A stretch of DNA of 12,554 bases, taken from NCBI GenBank assembly GCA_022707665.1, contig JAKJAE010000008.1, forward strand, positions 6,727 through 19,280, in the 5' to 3' direction. Under the pieces are notes generated by a model. That model saw only the letters and a list, made by a program, of their open reading frames with translations. It was not told the origin of the DNA and made no database searches. This stretch comes from Chloroflexota bacterium. GTDB lineage: Bacteria; Chloroflexota; Anaerolineae; B4-G1; SLSP01. Each line of letters begins with the position of its first letter. Positions within the stretch are counted from its first letter, which is position 1. This document shows positions 1-7,362 of the stretch, piece after piece. Both the position numbers and the translations under genes were made by a program.

Positions 1-2
1 GC

Positions 3-575
3 TACGTCGGGAAGGAGACCGTGAACGGTCTTCAGACGCGGCATTACCGGGCCGATGATGCGGAGGACTGGGGTATGTTCCTGGGCCTGTATGGTGGTGA
101 GGGCCAGCCCAAAAAGGGCGTTGCTGATCTCTGGGTGGCCGATGAGCCGGACATCCCGGATGTTGTTGTCCGCCTCGTTGTCGAGGTCGAGTTTGAGGCT
201 GATGACGCAACGGGCAAGATGTTCCTGACCCAGGACACCACCGACATCAATGTGCCCATCACCATCGAACCCCCGGCCGATGTAGCAGTGGGAGGATTGC
301 CTGAAGGCATCCCGATGTACCCGGATGCCACCGAGGTTACCAAGTTCGGCACGATGACTTCCTTCAGTGCGGCCGATGACGTTGCCACCGTCAATGCCTT
401 TTACGAAGATGCGCTGAGTGCAGCCGGATGGGAGGTCGAGGGTGAGCCAACCGAGATGGAAGACACTGTGATGAGCACGTGGGCCAAGGACGGGCAGACG
501 CTCACGCTGATGATCTCGTCCGAGGATGATGGCGCTTCGAGCAGCGTTGTGGTGATGTTGGAGGGTGGCGAGTAA
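3..575 (+). CDS. LppX/LprAFG-like lipoprotein, 3' part only
   Basis: The reading frame is already open at the left edge (codons from base 3: Y-V-G-K-E-T, then V at the GTG at 21), so about 190 C-terminal residues of a longer protein are visible and the true start lies outside. Two parts can be seen. The first runs from an E-T-V-N-G-x-x-T-R-H-Y motif to a D-L-W-V-A-D segment, which resembles the beta-sheet core of LppX/LprAFG-type lipoproteins. The second, starting at L-P-E-G-I-P-M-Y-P-D-A, resembles a small domain in which an F-Y-x-x-x-L-x-x-A-G-W stretch is conserved. The protein is acidic and has no membrane segment in the visible part, which fits an exported, lipid-anchored protein; the signal peptide and lipobox would be upstream. 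Members of this family bind or move lipids, but no ligand can be assigned. The stop overlaps queG by 11 bases. The family call is from remembered motif similarity only. Confidence 0.6.
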   Translation, partial: YVGKETVNGLQTRHYRADDAEDWGMFLGLYGGEGQPKKGVADLWVADEPDIPDVVVRLVVEVEFEADDATGKMFLTQDTTDINVPITIEPPADVAVGGLPEGIPMYPDATEVTKFGTMTSFSAADDVATVNAFYEDALSAAGWEVEGEPTEMEDTVMSTWAKDGQTLTLMISSEDDGASSSVVVMLEGGE

Positions 576-1623
576 CACCCTGGCGAGTTCGGCCGTGTTG
601 GACTCAGAGCGGTTGACCTGCCTTGCCACAGAGGCTGGGCTGGACCTGGTGGGAGCTGTCCCAGTCCGGCCCAGCCCTGGGTGGCAAGCGTATGCAGACT
701 GGGCTGCGGCGGGATACGCCGCGGACATGGCTTACCTGACGCGACCCGAGTCTGTGGAAAAGCGTCGAGATCCCAGGTCGGTGATGCCGACCGCAAAGAG
801 CGTGCTGGTTGTCGCCGTCTCCTATGCAGGGCCGGTCGCGCCGGCTCTGGATGGCCCGAGAGGGCGCGTGGCGCGTTATGCGTGGCGCGCCGACTACCAC
901 GTCTGGCTGCTTGCGAGGCTCAAGCACCTGGTGCGGTTGATCGAGGCGGAGACAGGCGTCCCGGTGCAGTCACGATGCTACGTCGATACGGGACCCGTTC
1001 TGGAGCGTGCTTGGGCGCAGGCGGCGGGGCTTGGCTGGTTGGGCAGAAATGGTTGCCTGATCCATCCAGTGCTGGGCTCATTCCTTCTGCTGGGCGTGGC
1101 GCTCGTGGATATTGCACTGCCGACTGCCGATCGAGGACCACTTCCCACGTGTGGAAGCTGCGTAGCCTGTCTCGAGGCCTGCCCGACCGGCGCACTCCTG
1201 GCCCCAGGCGTTCTGGACGCGCGCCGCTGCCTATCGTACCTGACCATCGAGCATCGAGGCGACGTGGCGCCGAATCTGTTTCACGCCGTGGGTGACCGTG
1301 TTTTCGGGTGTGATGTCTGCCAGGATGTTTGTCCCTGGAACCGCAAGCCCACCGGTGATCACAAGGCCGAGACCGCACCAGCCCAGGCAACGTTATACCT
1401 GCCTGACCTTCTCGCGATGGATGCTCAGGGCTTCAGGGAGCGGTTCCGGAGCACGGCAATATGGCGTGCGACTCCTGAAGGTCTGGCGCGCAATGCCGTC
1501 ATCGTGTTGAGCAATAGCTTGGATCCTTCGGCCCTTGCGTACCTTGAGGCTGCAGCAGAGGGCCACCCAAGTCCGCTCGTGCGCAGACATGCATCCGCTG
1601 CAATCGCTGCAAGAGCCCGATAG
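565..1623 (+). CDS. queG: Epoxyqueuosine reductase QueG
   Basis: QueG is a cytoplasmic, cobalamin-dependent iron-sulfur enzyme that reduces epoxyqueuosine to queuosine at tRNA position 34. The 352-residue product shows the whole family plan. A cobalamin-binding N-terminal region contains the Y-V-D-T-G-P-V-L-E-R motif (139-148) with the catalytic-type Asp141, followed by G-W-L-G-R-N-G. Two 4Fe-4S cysteine sets follow: C196, C199, C202 and C206-P, then C222, with C249, C252 and C256-P near F-G-C-D-V-C-Q-D-V-C-P-W. The C-terminus (about 305-352) looks like the HEAT-type repeat of full-length QueG. The start is uncertain. GTG 565 overlaps the previous gene by 11 bases, and its nearest purine-rich run (560-564) lies directly against it. 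GTG 595 or TTG 598 would also leave the conserved core intact. Other queuosine genes are not in the window. Confidence 0.95.
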   Translation: MASNTLASSAVLDSERLTCLATEAGLDLVGAVPVRPSPGWQAYADWAAAGYAADMAYLTRPESVEKRRDPRSVMPTAKSVLVVAVSYAGPVAPALDGPRGRVARYAWRADYHVWLLARLKHLVRLIEAETGVPVQSRCYVDTGPVLERAWAQAAGLGWLGRNGCLIHPVLGSFLLLGVALVDIALPTADRGPLPTCGSCVACLEACPTGALLAPGVLDARRCLSYLTIEHRGDVAPNLFHAVGDRVFGCDVCQDVCPWNRKPTGDHKAETAPAQATLYLPDLLAMDAQGFRERFRSTAIWRATPEGLARNAVIVLSNSLDPSALAYLEAAAEGHPSPLVRRHASAAIAARAR

Positions 1624-1629
1624 CGGGCT
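1614..1629. terminator. Small perfect hairpin between convergent genes
   Basis: AGCCCG (1614-1619) and CGGGCT (1624-1629) form a perfect 6-bp inverted repeat with a 4-base loop that contains most of the queG stop codon. It lies at the junction where queG and the minus-strand operon converge with only 24 bases between stops. A palindromic stem could act on both strands. No T-run follows on either side, so it is at best a weak intrinsic terminator and may be chance. Confidence 0.25.
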
Positions 1630-1647
1630 ACCTTGCGCACAGAGCAG

Positions 1648-3279
1648 TCAGTCGGGGCCGATTCCCAGAATGTAGCGCAGGGCGATCGCGTGCGTTAACT
1701 GCTCGACGGGCGCACGGTCGTCCACGAAGACGCGGTCACTGGGACCTGGATCTCGCAGCCCCTTGACTGCCTTCTCAGCTACTGCGACGAGCCGCGGGTC
1801 CTCGAGGAGCCGGGAGTTCTCCTCGAGATTCGCCCCGGATGTTGCCATCGCCGTGCCCACAACAATGGCGTTGAAGCTACCGGGAACGTCGATGACGTAG
1901 ACGGATGGGTAAACGGTTCGCATGGTGGCTACCATAGCGTCGACGAGACGCCAATCTCCTCCCTCATCCTCTGCTCCAGGTGAATGACCCACGTTGATCG
2001 CCACGACCCCGTCGTCCCGAAGATGGGCGCGGATGTCGCTGAAGAACTCGACTGTTGTGAGATGCCACGGGATGTAGGGCAATCGGTAGGCATCGATCGC
2101 GACGACGCTGTACTTCGCGTCGGTCTCAAGCAGGAAGGTGCGTCCGTCGGTGGTGTGAGTCGTCAGGTTGGGCATCGCCATTCCGAAGTGGCGTCGGCCC
2201 ACCTCGATGATCTCAGGATCGATCTCCACGCCATCGATCGGGATTGGCCCATAGACTTCGGTAAACTGCGTCGGCGTCGTTCCAGCCGCGAGGCCAATCA
2301 CGAGTAGGTTGCGCACTGCCTGCTGAGGGTAGGGGGCCGCATTGAAATAGGGCGCGATCAAGTAGTAGTCCCAGGGTCCGCCAGTGAGCAGGTTGAGCGG
2401 ATCATTGGGTGCCCAGTACTGCTGGGGTGGCGTGTAGACAGAATGGATCCCCTGCCCTTCGTTGAGGAGCAGGTAGCGACGAGCGGAGCTGTCTTCTACG
2501 ACCTGAATGAGGTTGTATGTGGACTCGGTCTCATAGACCATGTTCGACTGTGGCTTTACCGTAGCTGGCTCCCACAGGGCCAGTCCCGCGATCGCCAACG
2601 GAGCCAGGGCGAACAGCCAGAAGCGGCGCCGATGCGTTCGCCACAGCCCCCACAGGCCTGTCAGCAGCGCGACCATCGCCAGCAGCAGAAAGGTACGGCG
2701 GGTGCCGAGGTTCGGAATCAACACAAGGTTCGGCAGGAACGTGCCAATGAAGCTGCCCAGTGTCGAGACCGCACTGAACCGACCCACCCACCGCCCGCTG
2801 CTCGACACATCGTCTACTGCGAGCCGGACCGCGAATGGCGAGACGCAAGCCAGCAGCGTTACGGGTGCAGCAAAGAGCACCAGGATCACGGCAAAGGGCC
2901 CGGCGATGACGCCCGCGCTGAATGCTCTCATCCCACGGGCCGCCACGATCAGCAGCGGGCGCGCTGCAACGGGAATAATCGCGATTGTGAGACCCGCAAT
3001 CGCCAGCGCCGTATACAGAACTGCGGGGTTGGGATTCCGGTCTGCCCACCGACCTCCCAACGCATAACCAGCCGAGAAGTAGAGCAGAATCAGGCCGATG
3101 ACGACGGCCCAGATCAGCTCTGTGGTGCCGAATGCCGGGGCAAGTAGCCGAGACGCTGCCAATTCCAGAGCGAGTGATACTAGCCCTGCGATGAACGTGG
3201 TGACCAGCAGTTGCGTTCTGCTGATCTGCACGCCGATCTGATCCTGAGGCCAGTTCACGGTAATCCCAACTCCTGCCAT
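1648..3279 (-). CDS. Fused membrane / spermidine synthase-like protein
   Basis: The 543-residue product joins an integral-membrane N-terminal half to an aminopropyltransferase (spermidine synthase-like) domain, a known bacterial fusion. Residues about 22-235 hold roughly seven or eight hydrophobic helices, including the motif A-L-E-L-A-A-S-R-L-L-A-P near 37-48, common in these fusions. The cytosolic-type domain starts near 247 and contains E-S-T-Y-N-L-I-Q-V, the nucleotide loop V-I-G-L-A-A-G-T-T-P (327-336), the acidic V-E-I-D (351-354), T-D-G-R (377-380) and A-I-D-A-Y (394-398), with Asp396 in the catalytic position. Near the end is V-D-D-R-A-P-V-E. ATG 3279 was chosen because an AGGAGAAGG stretch lies upstream and the protein begins like its relatives; the gene overlaps the UbiD gene by 25 bases. 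The frame stays open upstream but only as a shadow of UbiD. The substrate is unknown, and no SAM decarboxylase is nearby. Confidence 0.85.
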   Translation of the reverse strand: MAGVGITVNWPQDQIGVQISRTQLLVTTFIAGLVSLALELAASRLLAPAFGTTELIWAVVIGLILLYFSAGYALGGRWADRNPNPAVLYTALAIAGLTIAIIPVAARPLLIVAARGMRAFSAGVIAGPFAVILVLFAAPVTLLACVSPFAVRLAVDDVSSSGRWVGRFSAVSTLGSFIGTFLPNLVLIPNLGTRRTFLLLAMVALLTGLWGLWRTHRRRFWLFALAPLAIAGLALWEPATVKPQSNMVYETESTYNLIQVVEDSSARRYLLLNEGQGIHSVYTPPQQYWAPNDPLNLLTGGPWDYYLIAPYFNAAPYPQQAVRNLLVIGLAAGTTPTQFTEVYGPIPIDGVEIDPEIIEVGRRHFGMAMPNLTTHTTDGRTFLLETDAKYSVVAIDAYRLPYIPWHLTTVEFFSDIRAHLRDDGVVAINVGHSPGAEDEGGDWRLVDAMVATMRTVYPSVYVIDVPGSFNAIVVGTAMATSGANLEENSRLLEDPRLVAVAEKAVKGLRDPGPSDRVFVDDRAPVEQLTHAIALRYILGIGPD

Positions 3280-4721
3280 ATGGCATCCACCTTCTCCTGG
3301 ACTTTGGGGTCCATGCGAACCACCTTGGGCCACGATCGGGAATGCCCCTCCTCGGGGAGCTTTGCCGTCGCGTCGACCCCTATCTTGCCCCCAAAGGCCT
3401 CCTGGGGCGCCGCGTGGTCGAGTTGATCCACCGGGCCGTCGGCGATGACGATGTCGCGCGACCAGTCCACGTTGCCAAGAGCCTGCCAACCCGCGACCAC
3501 TGGATCGTGGACGTCGACCCAATCGTCTACGACGACAATCGCCTTGGCCAGGCTCAGCAGCGCCAATCCCCACAGGCCGTGCATGACCTTGCGGGCGTGA
3601 CCTGGAAAGCGCTTCCGAATGCTGACGATGACCAGGTTGTGGAATACCCCTGGTACGGGCATCGCGAGGTCGGCCACCTCAGGCAGGAAAAGCTGGATCA
3701 ATGGTAGGAATAGACGCTCGGTGGCCTTTCCCATCCAGTAATCCTCCATCGGGGGAATGCCGACAACCGTTGCCGGGTAGATGGGGTCCTCCCTGCGCGT
3801 GATTGCCGTCACGTGTAGGGCTGGAAACGGCGCTACCGGTGTGTAATACCCTGTGTGGTCACCAAACGGCCCTTCCGGGAAGTGCTCATTGGGATCGATG
3901 TACCCCTCGATGACGATGTCGGCGTTCGCTGGTACCTGAAGCGGCTGGGTAACACAGTCGACGAAGGGGATCGAGCGCCCGCGCAGCCAGCCGGCGAGCC
4001 AGTATTCGTCAACATCCGGGGGAAGGGGGGCCGATGCAGACCAGATGGCAGCCGGATCGCCGCCGAGAACAACGGCTGCTGGGATGTTGGGCTGGGCGAC
4101 CTCTCTGGCAATCCGTTCGTGCTCCGCTCCGCCTTTGTGGCGCTGCCAGTGCACGAGAAGGGTGCGCTCGTCGACCTGCTGCAGCCGATACATACCAACG
4201 TTCCGTGTGCCCTTGACCGGGTCACGCGTGATCACTTGAGGCAGTGTGACGAATGGGCCACCATCCCCAGGCCAGCAAGTCAGGATTGGGAGGTCGTCGA
4301 GGGACGGTGACTCCGTATCAACGACGGCCTGCACCGGTGCGCGATGTGCACGGCGAGGTTTGAGTCCTGCATCGTGGAATGCCTTGAGGAATGCCGACCC
4401 ACGTCCCATCGCATCGCCCAGACCGCCGGGGGGCCGGAGATCGATGAGGTCCGCGAGCCTGGAGCGGAGGTCCTCCAGGCTGTCAATGCCAAGCGCCCAC
4501 GCCATCCGCTCGGAAGATCCGAAGGCGTTGATCAGAACCGGGATCGAGCTGCCCTTCACGTTCTCGAAGAGGAGTGCCTTGTTTGCCCTTTTCGGTCCCT
4601 TGCAGACACGGTCGGCAATCTCGGTCATTTCCAACACGGGGGAGACCTCCGTCCCGATACGCACAAGGGCACTCCGGTTCTCCAATAGCGTCACGAAATC
4701 GCGCAGACTTCCGTAGGTCAT
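3255..4721 (-). CDS. UbiD-family prenylated-FMN decarboxylase
   Basis: UbiD enzymes remove the carboxyl group from aromatic or unsaturated acids using prenylated FMN, Mn or Mg and K. The 488-residue length fits quinone-pathway members. Visible signatures are G-T-R-N-V-G-M-Y-R (171-179), whose Arg173 and Asn174 match the catalytic Arg and metal-binding Asn of the family, His191 in V-H-W-Q-R-H-K, and E-G-P-F-G-D-H-T-G-Y-Y (283-293). In that last motif Glu283 and Asp288 have the five-residue spacing of the catalytic acids. I-P-P-M-E-D-Y (322-328) is also typical. The start is ATG 4721: AAGGGG at 4728-4733 sits six bases upstream and overlaps the permease stop. With a UbiA gene in the same operon, a 4-hydroxy-3-polyprenylbenzoate or MqnL-like role in quinone synthesis is the best guess. 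UbiX, which makes the cofactor, is not in the window. Confidence 0.93.
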   Translation of the reverse strand: MTYGSLRDFVTLLENRSALVRIGTEVSPVLEMTEIADRVCKGPKRANKALLFENVKGSSIPVLINAFGSSERMAWALGIDSLEDLRSRLADLIDLRPPGGLGDAMGRGSAFLKAFHDAGLKPRRAHRAPVQAVVDTESPSLDDLPILTCWPGDGGPFVTLPQVITRDPVKGTRNVGMYRLQQVDERTLLVHWQRHKGGAEHERIAREVAQPNIPAAVVLGGDPAAIWSASAPLPPDVDEYWLAGWLRGRSIPFVDCVTQPLQVPANADIVIEGYIDPNEHFPEGPFGDHTGYYTPVAPFPALHVTAITRREDPIYPATVVGIPPMEDYWMGKATERLFLPLIQLFLPEVADLAMPVPGVFHNLVIVSIRKRFPGHARKVMHGLWGLALLSLAKAIVVVDDWVDVHDPVVAGWQALGNVDWSRDIVIADGPVDQLDHAAPQEAFGGKIGVDATAKLPEEGHSRSWPKVVRMDPKVQEKVDAIWQELGLP

Positions 4722-4727
4722 CGAAAT

Positions 4728-4733
4728 CCCCTT
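4728..4733 (-). promoter_or_regulatory. Ribosome binding site of UbiD gene
   Basis: On the minus strand AAGGGG overlaps the end of the permease stop codon and stands six bases before ATG 4721. It fixes the UbiD start and suggests translational coupling with the permease. Confidence 0.6.
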
Positions 4734-5510
4734 TCAAGTGGTCTGTTGCCAACGACAGAGTCGACGCTCCAGGAGGTCCACGGTGGCAGCAAGTCCCAGT
4801 CCAAGCATACTCATCGCGACGATTCCAGCATACATACGCGGATAATCAAACAGCGTGCTTCCCTGAAGGTAGATGTAGTAGCCCAGGCCGAGGCGCGTGG
4901 CGAATAGCTCAGCAACATAGAGAACTGCTACCGCGGTGCCGATGGACTGGCGTACAGCGGTAAAGATGGCGGGTAGGCTTGCCGGGAGGTACACGAAGGT
5001 CAGCAATGCACGCCGGCCCGCACCCAGGCTACGGACGCTTGTCAGCAGCTCGGTCTGAATGGCTGCTGCTGCGTCGCGCACAAGAACCAGAATCTGGAAG
5101 AAGAGAATCGTTGCCACAATGACGATCTTCGGGAGCTCCCCCACGCCGAGGACGAGAAGAATGACAGGGACCAACACGACTTTCGGAATCGGATGTAGGA
5201 GCGAGATGAAGGGCACCGTAACTTCGTAGAGCCGCTTGCTCTGGCCCAGCACGAGGCCTACGGGAGCCGCTGTCACAATGGCCAGGAGGATGCTTGCCGT
5301 GACGCGCCACAGACTCGCGGCGAAGTGCCAGCCTAACGGGCCGGGCAGTTCCGTGATGAAAAGGGCGAGCACCCTGGAAGGCGGAGGAAAGACAGGAGTG
5401 TCCAACGCGAGCGATGCTAGCTGCCACAGCAGTGCCAACGCGGCAAGCGCTCCCAGACGCAAGAGCGGGGCGACGTAGCGTTGCCGTGCGGGACGCTCAG
5501 TGCGATTCAT
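4734..5510 (-). CDS. ABC transporter permease, SsuC/TauC/ThiX type
   Basis: This 258-residue inner-membrane protein would form the channel of the importer encoded by this and the two preceding genes. It is strongly hydrophobic, with about six helices (near 16-34, 62-90, 98-122, 127-146, 183-205 and 225-246). It carries the cytoplasmic coupling loop of binding-protein-dependent permeases: V-R-S-L-G-A-G-R-R-A-L-L (159-170) with the conserved Gly163, then V-Y-L-P-A-S-L-P (173-180). H-P-I-P-K (106-110) and E-L-F-A-T-R-L-G-L-G (201-210) are typical of the SsuC/TauC/NMT1-THI5 group. ATG 5510 was chosen over longer openings (to 5678) because AGGTGA lies eight bases upstream and the residues before it are low-complexity shadow of the ATPase C-terminus. 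The start overlaps the ATPase gene by 14 bases. Substrate class cannot be decided. Confidence 0.88.
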   Translation of the reverse strand: MNRTERPARQRYVAPLLRLGALAALALLWQLASLALDTPVFPPPSRVLALFITELPGPLGWHFAASLWRVTASILLAIVTAAPVGLVLGQSKRLYEVTVPFISLLHPIPKVVLVPVILLVLGVGELPKIVIVATILFFQILVLVRDAAAAIQTELLTSVRSLGAGRRALLTFVYLPASLPAIFTAVRQSIGTAVAVLYVAELFATRLGLGYYIYLQGSTLFDYPRMYAGIVAMSMLGLGLAATVDLLERRLCRWQQTT

Positions 5511-6372
5511 ATCGGCTGTCACCTGTGGAGCCGTCGCCTCCAGGATGGTTCGGCGAGCCGAAGACCGGTGCCTGAGGCGAACCGGCGTTGCTAGCCGTCG
5601 CGAGTTCGAGGCGCTGGCGCAAGCAGGTGCAGATCGCTTGGTAGGCCGGTGATCCACGGTAGCCGACATTCCCAGCACAAGGAGCGCTGATGGTATCAGC
5701 CACGCTGTTGGGCGGCACCCCCAGGACGAGGATCTTCGTACCTATGGCGGCTGCTTCCTCGATGTTGTGGGTCACCAGCACAAACGTGAGTGACGCCTCT
5801 GCGGCAAGTTGCACGACCAGGTTCTGCAAGTTCTCGCGGGTGGGGGCATCGAGCGCCGAGAAGGGCTCGTCCATCAGCAGCAGATCGGGCTCAAGCGCCA
5901 GGGCGCGCGCGATCGCCGTTCTCTGCCGCTGTCCACCCGAGATGTGACCCGGGTACTCCTCGGCAATGCTTCCGATGTCCAGGCGCTCTAGCCAATGGTC
6001 GACGTGCATTCGCATGCTCAGGGGTGAGAGGCGAGTCCCTGCCGGGGCATGCCGTCCGTCGGGACCATAGAACCGTCGGATGCGTAGCCCAAGTGCCACG
6101 TTCTCGCGCACCGTAGCCCAGGGCAACAGACCGTAGTCCTGGAGGATCAGGCTGGTCCTGGGACGCGGACGATCCAGGCGTGTCCCCTTTGCCGTGACCA
6201 GACCGGCCTGGGGCTGCAGAAGGCCAGCAAGCAGCAGGAGCAGCGTGCTCTTTCCGCTTCCTGATGGGCCGATCACGGCCCAGGTCTCACCCGGCGAGAT
6301 CACCAGGTTGAAGCTCTGGAAGACCAATGGCCGGTGCGGGTAGCCGAAAGAAACCTCGTTGACGCAGATCAT
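5497..6372 (-). CDS. ABC transporter ATP-binding protein, SsuB/TauB type
   Basis: This is the ATPase that powers the importer. All nucleotide-binding motifs are present in the 291-residue product: Walker [10 protein letters not shown] (35-43), Q-loop Gln78 in L-Q-D-Y, signature I-S-G-G-Q-R-Q-R (144-151), Walker B L-L-L-M-D-E-P (164-170), D-loop S-A-L-D (172-175) and switch His202. Between the Q-loop and the signature there is a polar segment of about 25 residues (about 100-125), longer than in the usual SsuB/TauB protein. The last 30 or so residues are rich in Gly, Ser and Pro and look disordered. The start is ATG 6372, nine bases after the binding-protein stop; no strong ribosome site precedes it, so translation may depend on coupling. 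The stop lies 14 bases inside the permease gene. Confidence 0.93.
   Translation of the reverse strand: MICVNEVSFGYPHRPLVFQSFNLVISPGETWAVIGPSGSGKSTLLLLLAGLLQPQAGLVTAKGTRLDRPRPRTSLILQDYGLLPWATVRENVALGLRIRRFYGPDGRHAPAGTRLSPLSMRMHVDHWLERLDIGSIAEEYPGHISGGQRQRTAIARALALEPDLLLMDEPFSALDAPTRENLQNLVVQLAAEASLTFVLVTHNIEEAAAIGTKILVLGVPPNSVADTISAPCAGNVGYRGSPAYQAICTCLRQRLELATASNAGSPQAPVFGSPNHPGGDGSTGDSRYESH
5519..5524 (-). promoter_or_regulatory. Ribosome binding site of permease gene
   Basis: AGGTGA on the minus strand, eight bases before ATG 5510 and inside the ATPase gene, selects 5510 as the permease start and implies coupled translation. Confidence 0.55.
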
Positions 6373-6381
6373 GGCCCAAGC

Positions 6382-7344
6382 CTAATCCAGGAAGGCCCCG
6401 TCGACCGAGACAGCATACGATGCTGCTGCATCGAGAAGTCCGGTCTCCGCCAACCACAGTGTGACATCAGCATATTGTGCCTCAGATGGGAGAGCCGGTC
6501 CGGGATAGTCTGGCAGTGCATAGGTAGTCTGAAGTGCACTGGGGATCAAGGATTGCTCTGACAGGAGACCCATCCATCGGGTCTTATCGCCGTTGATTGC
6601 AGTAGTAGCTCGGTCAACCGCGCGGATGAAGCGTCGCACCTCGTCGCCGCGCGTGTCCAGGACCTCGGACCTGAAGGCATACACGCTGCAGCTAAGGGCG
6701 GGATGGGATGAGTCTTCCACGATGAGCCTGGCGCCTTGCTGTAGTGCGAGCGATGCCAGGGGCTCCGGTAGCGTAGCCGCCTGCAACTCGCCCGAGGCCA
6801 GCAGGGCCATGCGATCCGGGATTCGCGGGACGCCGAGCAGTGCCGTGTCGTCTGCAGAGAGACCCTCTTCGCGCAACAGACGTTCGGTAACGTACTCGAT
6901 GATGGTGCCTTCCGACACCCCGATCGGAATACCGCGCAGGTCCTGCACGGTCGCGATCTTCGACGATCCAGCTGCAAGGATCCGGAACTGAGCATACTGT
7001 GGCGTCGCCGACATCGCGTAGCGTACTGCGGCGAGTTGTCGGTCCTCCCGGTTGGCGAGTGCGATCGCGACCAGATCACTGATGGCCCCGTCGGCCTGTT
7101 GGGCCTGCAACAGCTGATCACGTTCTGCCGCCGCGCCTGCTGGCACCAGCTCCACGTTAAGTCCTTCGTCTGCGAAGAAACCCTCCTCCTGAGCTACGTA
7201 CAACGGCAACGAGTCGAGGATCGGCAGCACGGCGACACGAAGCGGAATCGCGGCGCTGTCCTGTGCCCCGCACGCCGTCACCAGGATTACCAGGCTCGTA
7301 ACCTCTGCGAAGGCTCTCGCGATCCGAAGCCGGAGCCTTTTCAT
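6382..7344 (-). CDS. ABC substrate-binding lipoprotein, NMT1/THI5-like
   Basis: This is the extracytoplasmic receptor of the importer. The N-terminus is a lipoprotein signal: basic residues M-K-R-L-R-L-R-I-A-R, a hydrophobic stretch, then the lipobox V-T-A-C with Cys25. The mature part opens L-R-V-A-V-L-P-I-L-D-S-L-P-L-Y-V-A-Q, followed by E-G-F-F-A-D-E-G-L-N-V-E, which is the NMT1/THI5 and SsuA-like fold seen in receptors for thiamine pyrimidine precursors, sulfonates, nitrate and related compounds. D-L-R-G-I-P-I-G-V and L-A-S-G-E-L-Q-A-A lie in the usual places. ATG 7344 was preferred to the adjoining GTG 7347 because AGGAGG is seven bases before the ATG but only four before the GTG. MqnA and MqnD of the futalosine pathway share this fold, but the lipobox and adjacent transporter genes argue for a true receptor. 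The ligand is unknown. Confidence 0.85.
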   Translation of the reverse strand: MKRLRLRIARAFAEVTSLVILVTACGAQDSAAIPLRVAVLPILDSLPLYVAQEEGFFADEGLNVELVPAGAAAERDQLLQAQQADGAISDLVAIALANREDRQLAAVRYAMSATPQYAQFRILAAGSSKIATVQDLRGIPIGVSEGTIIEYVTERLLREEGLSADDTALLGVPRIPDRMALLASGELQAATLPEPLASLALQQGARLIVEDSSHPALSCSVYAFRSEVLDTRGDEVRRFIRAVDRATTAINGDKTRWMGLLSEQSLIPSALQTTYALPDYPGPALPSEAQYADVTLWLAETGLLDAAASYAVSVDGAFLD

Positions 7345-7351
7345 CACGTTG

Positions 7352-7357
7352 CCTCCT
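7352..7357 (-). promoter_or_regulatory. Strong ribosome binding site of the receptor gene
   Basis: A perfect AGGAGG on the minus strand, within GGGAGGAGG, precedes the GTG-ATG pair at 7347/7344. It is the strongest Shine-Dalgarno sequence I saw in the operon, which fits the excess of binding protein over membrane components usual for ABC importers. Confidence 0.75.
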
Positions 7358-7362
7358 CCCGC

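Noticed and set aside
21..575. GTG 21 as true start of the left-edge gene
   Set aside because: GAAGGAG stands just before it, but the frame is open to the window edge and the first residues fall in the middle of a conserved domain, so the gene is taken as truncated by the window.
920..1390. Minus-strand reading frame opposite queG
   Set aside because: Arg/Pro-rich shadow of queG with no domain features.
2443..3147. Long plus-strand reading frame opposite the spermidine synthase-like gene
   Set aside because: Its residues are low-complexity (Gln/Arg/Pro-rich), it has no motif, and it mirrors a well-supported gene; long antisense frames are expected at this GC content.
3280..3573. N-terminal extension of the spermidine synthase-like gene to 3573
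   Set aside because: The 98 extra residues are Arg/Gly-rich, have no family similarity and lie entirely over the UbiD C-terminal coding region; ATG 3279 has a ribosome site and a natural N-terminus.
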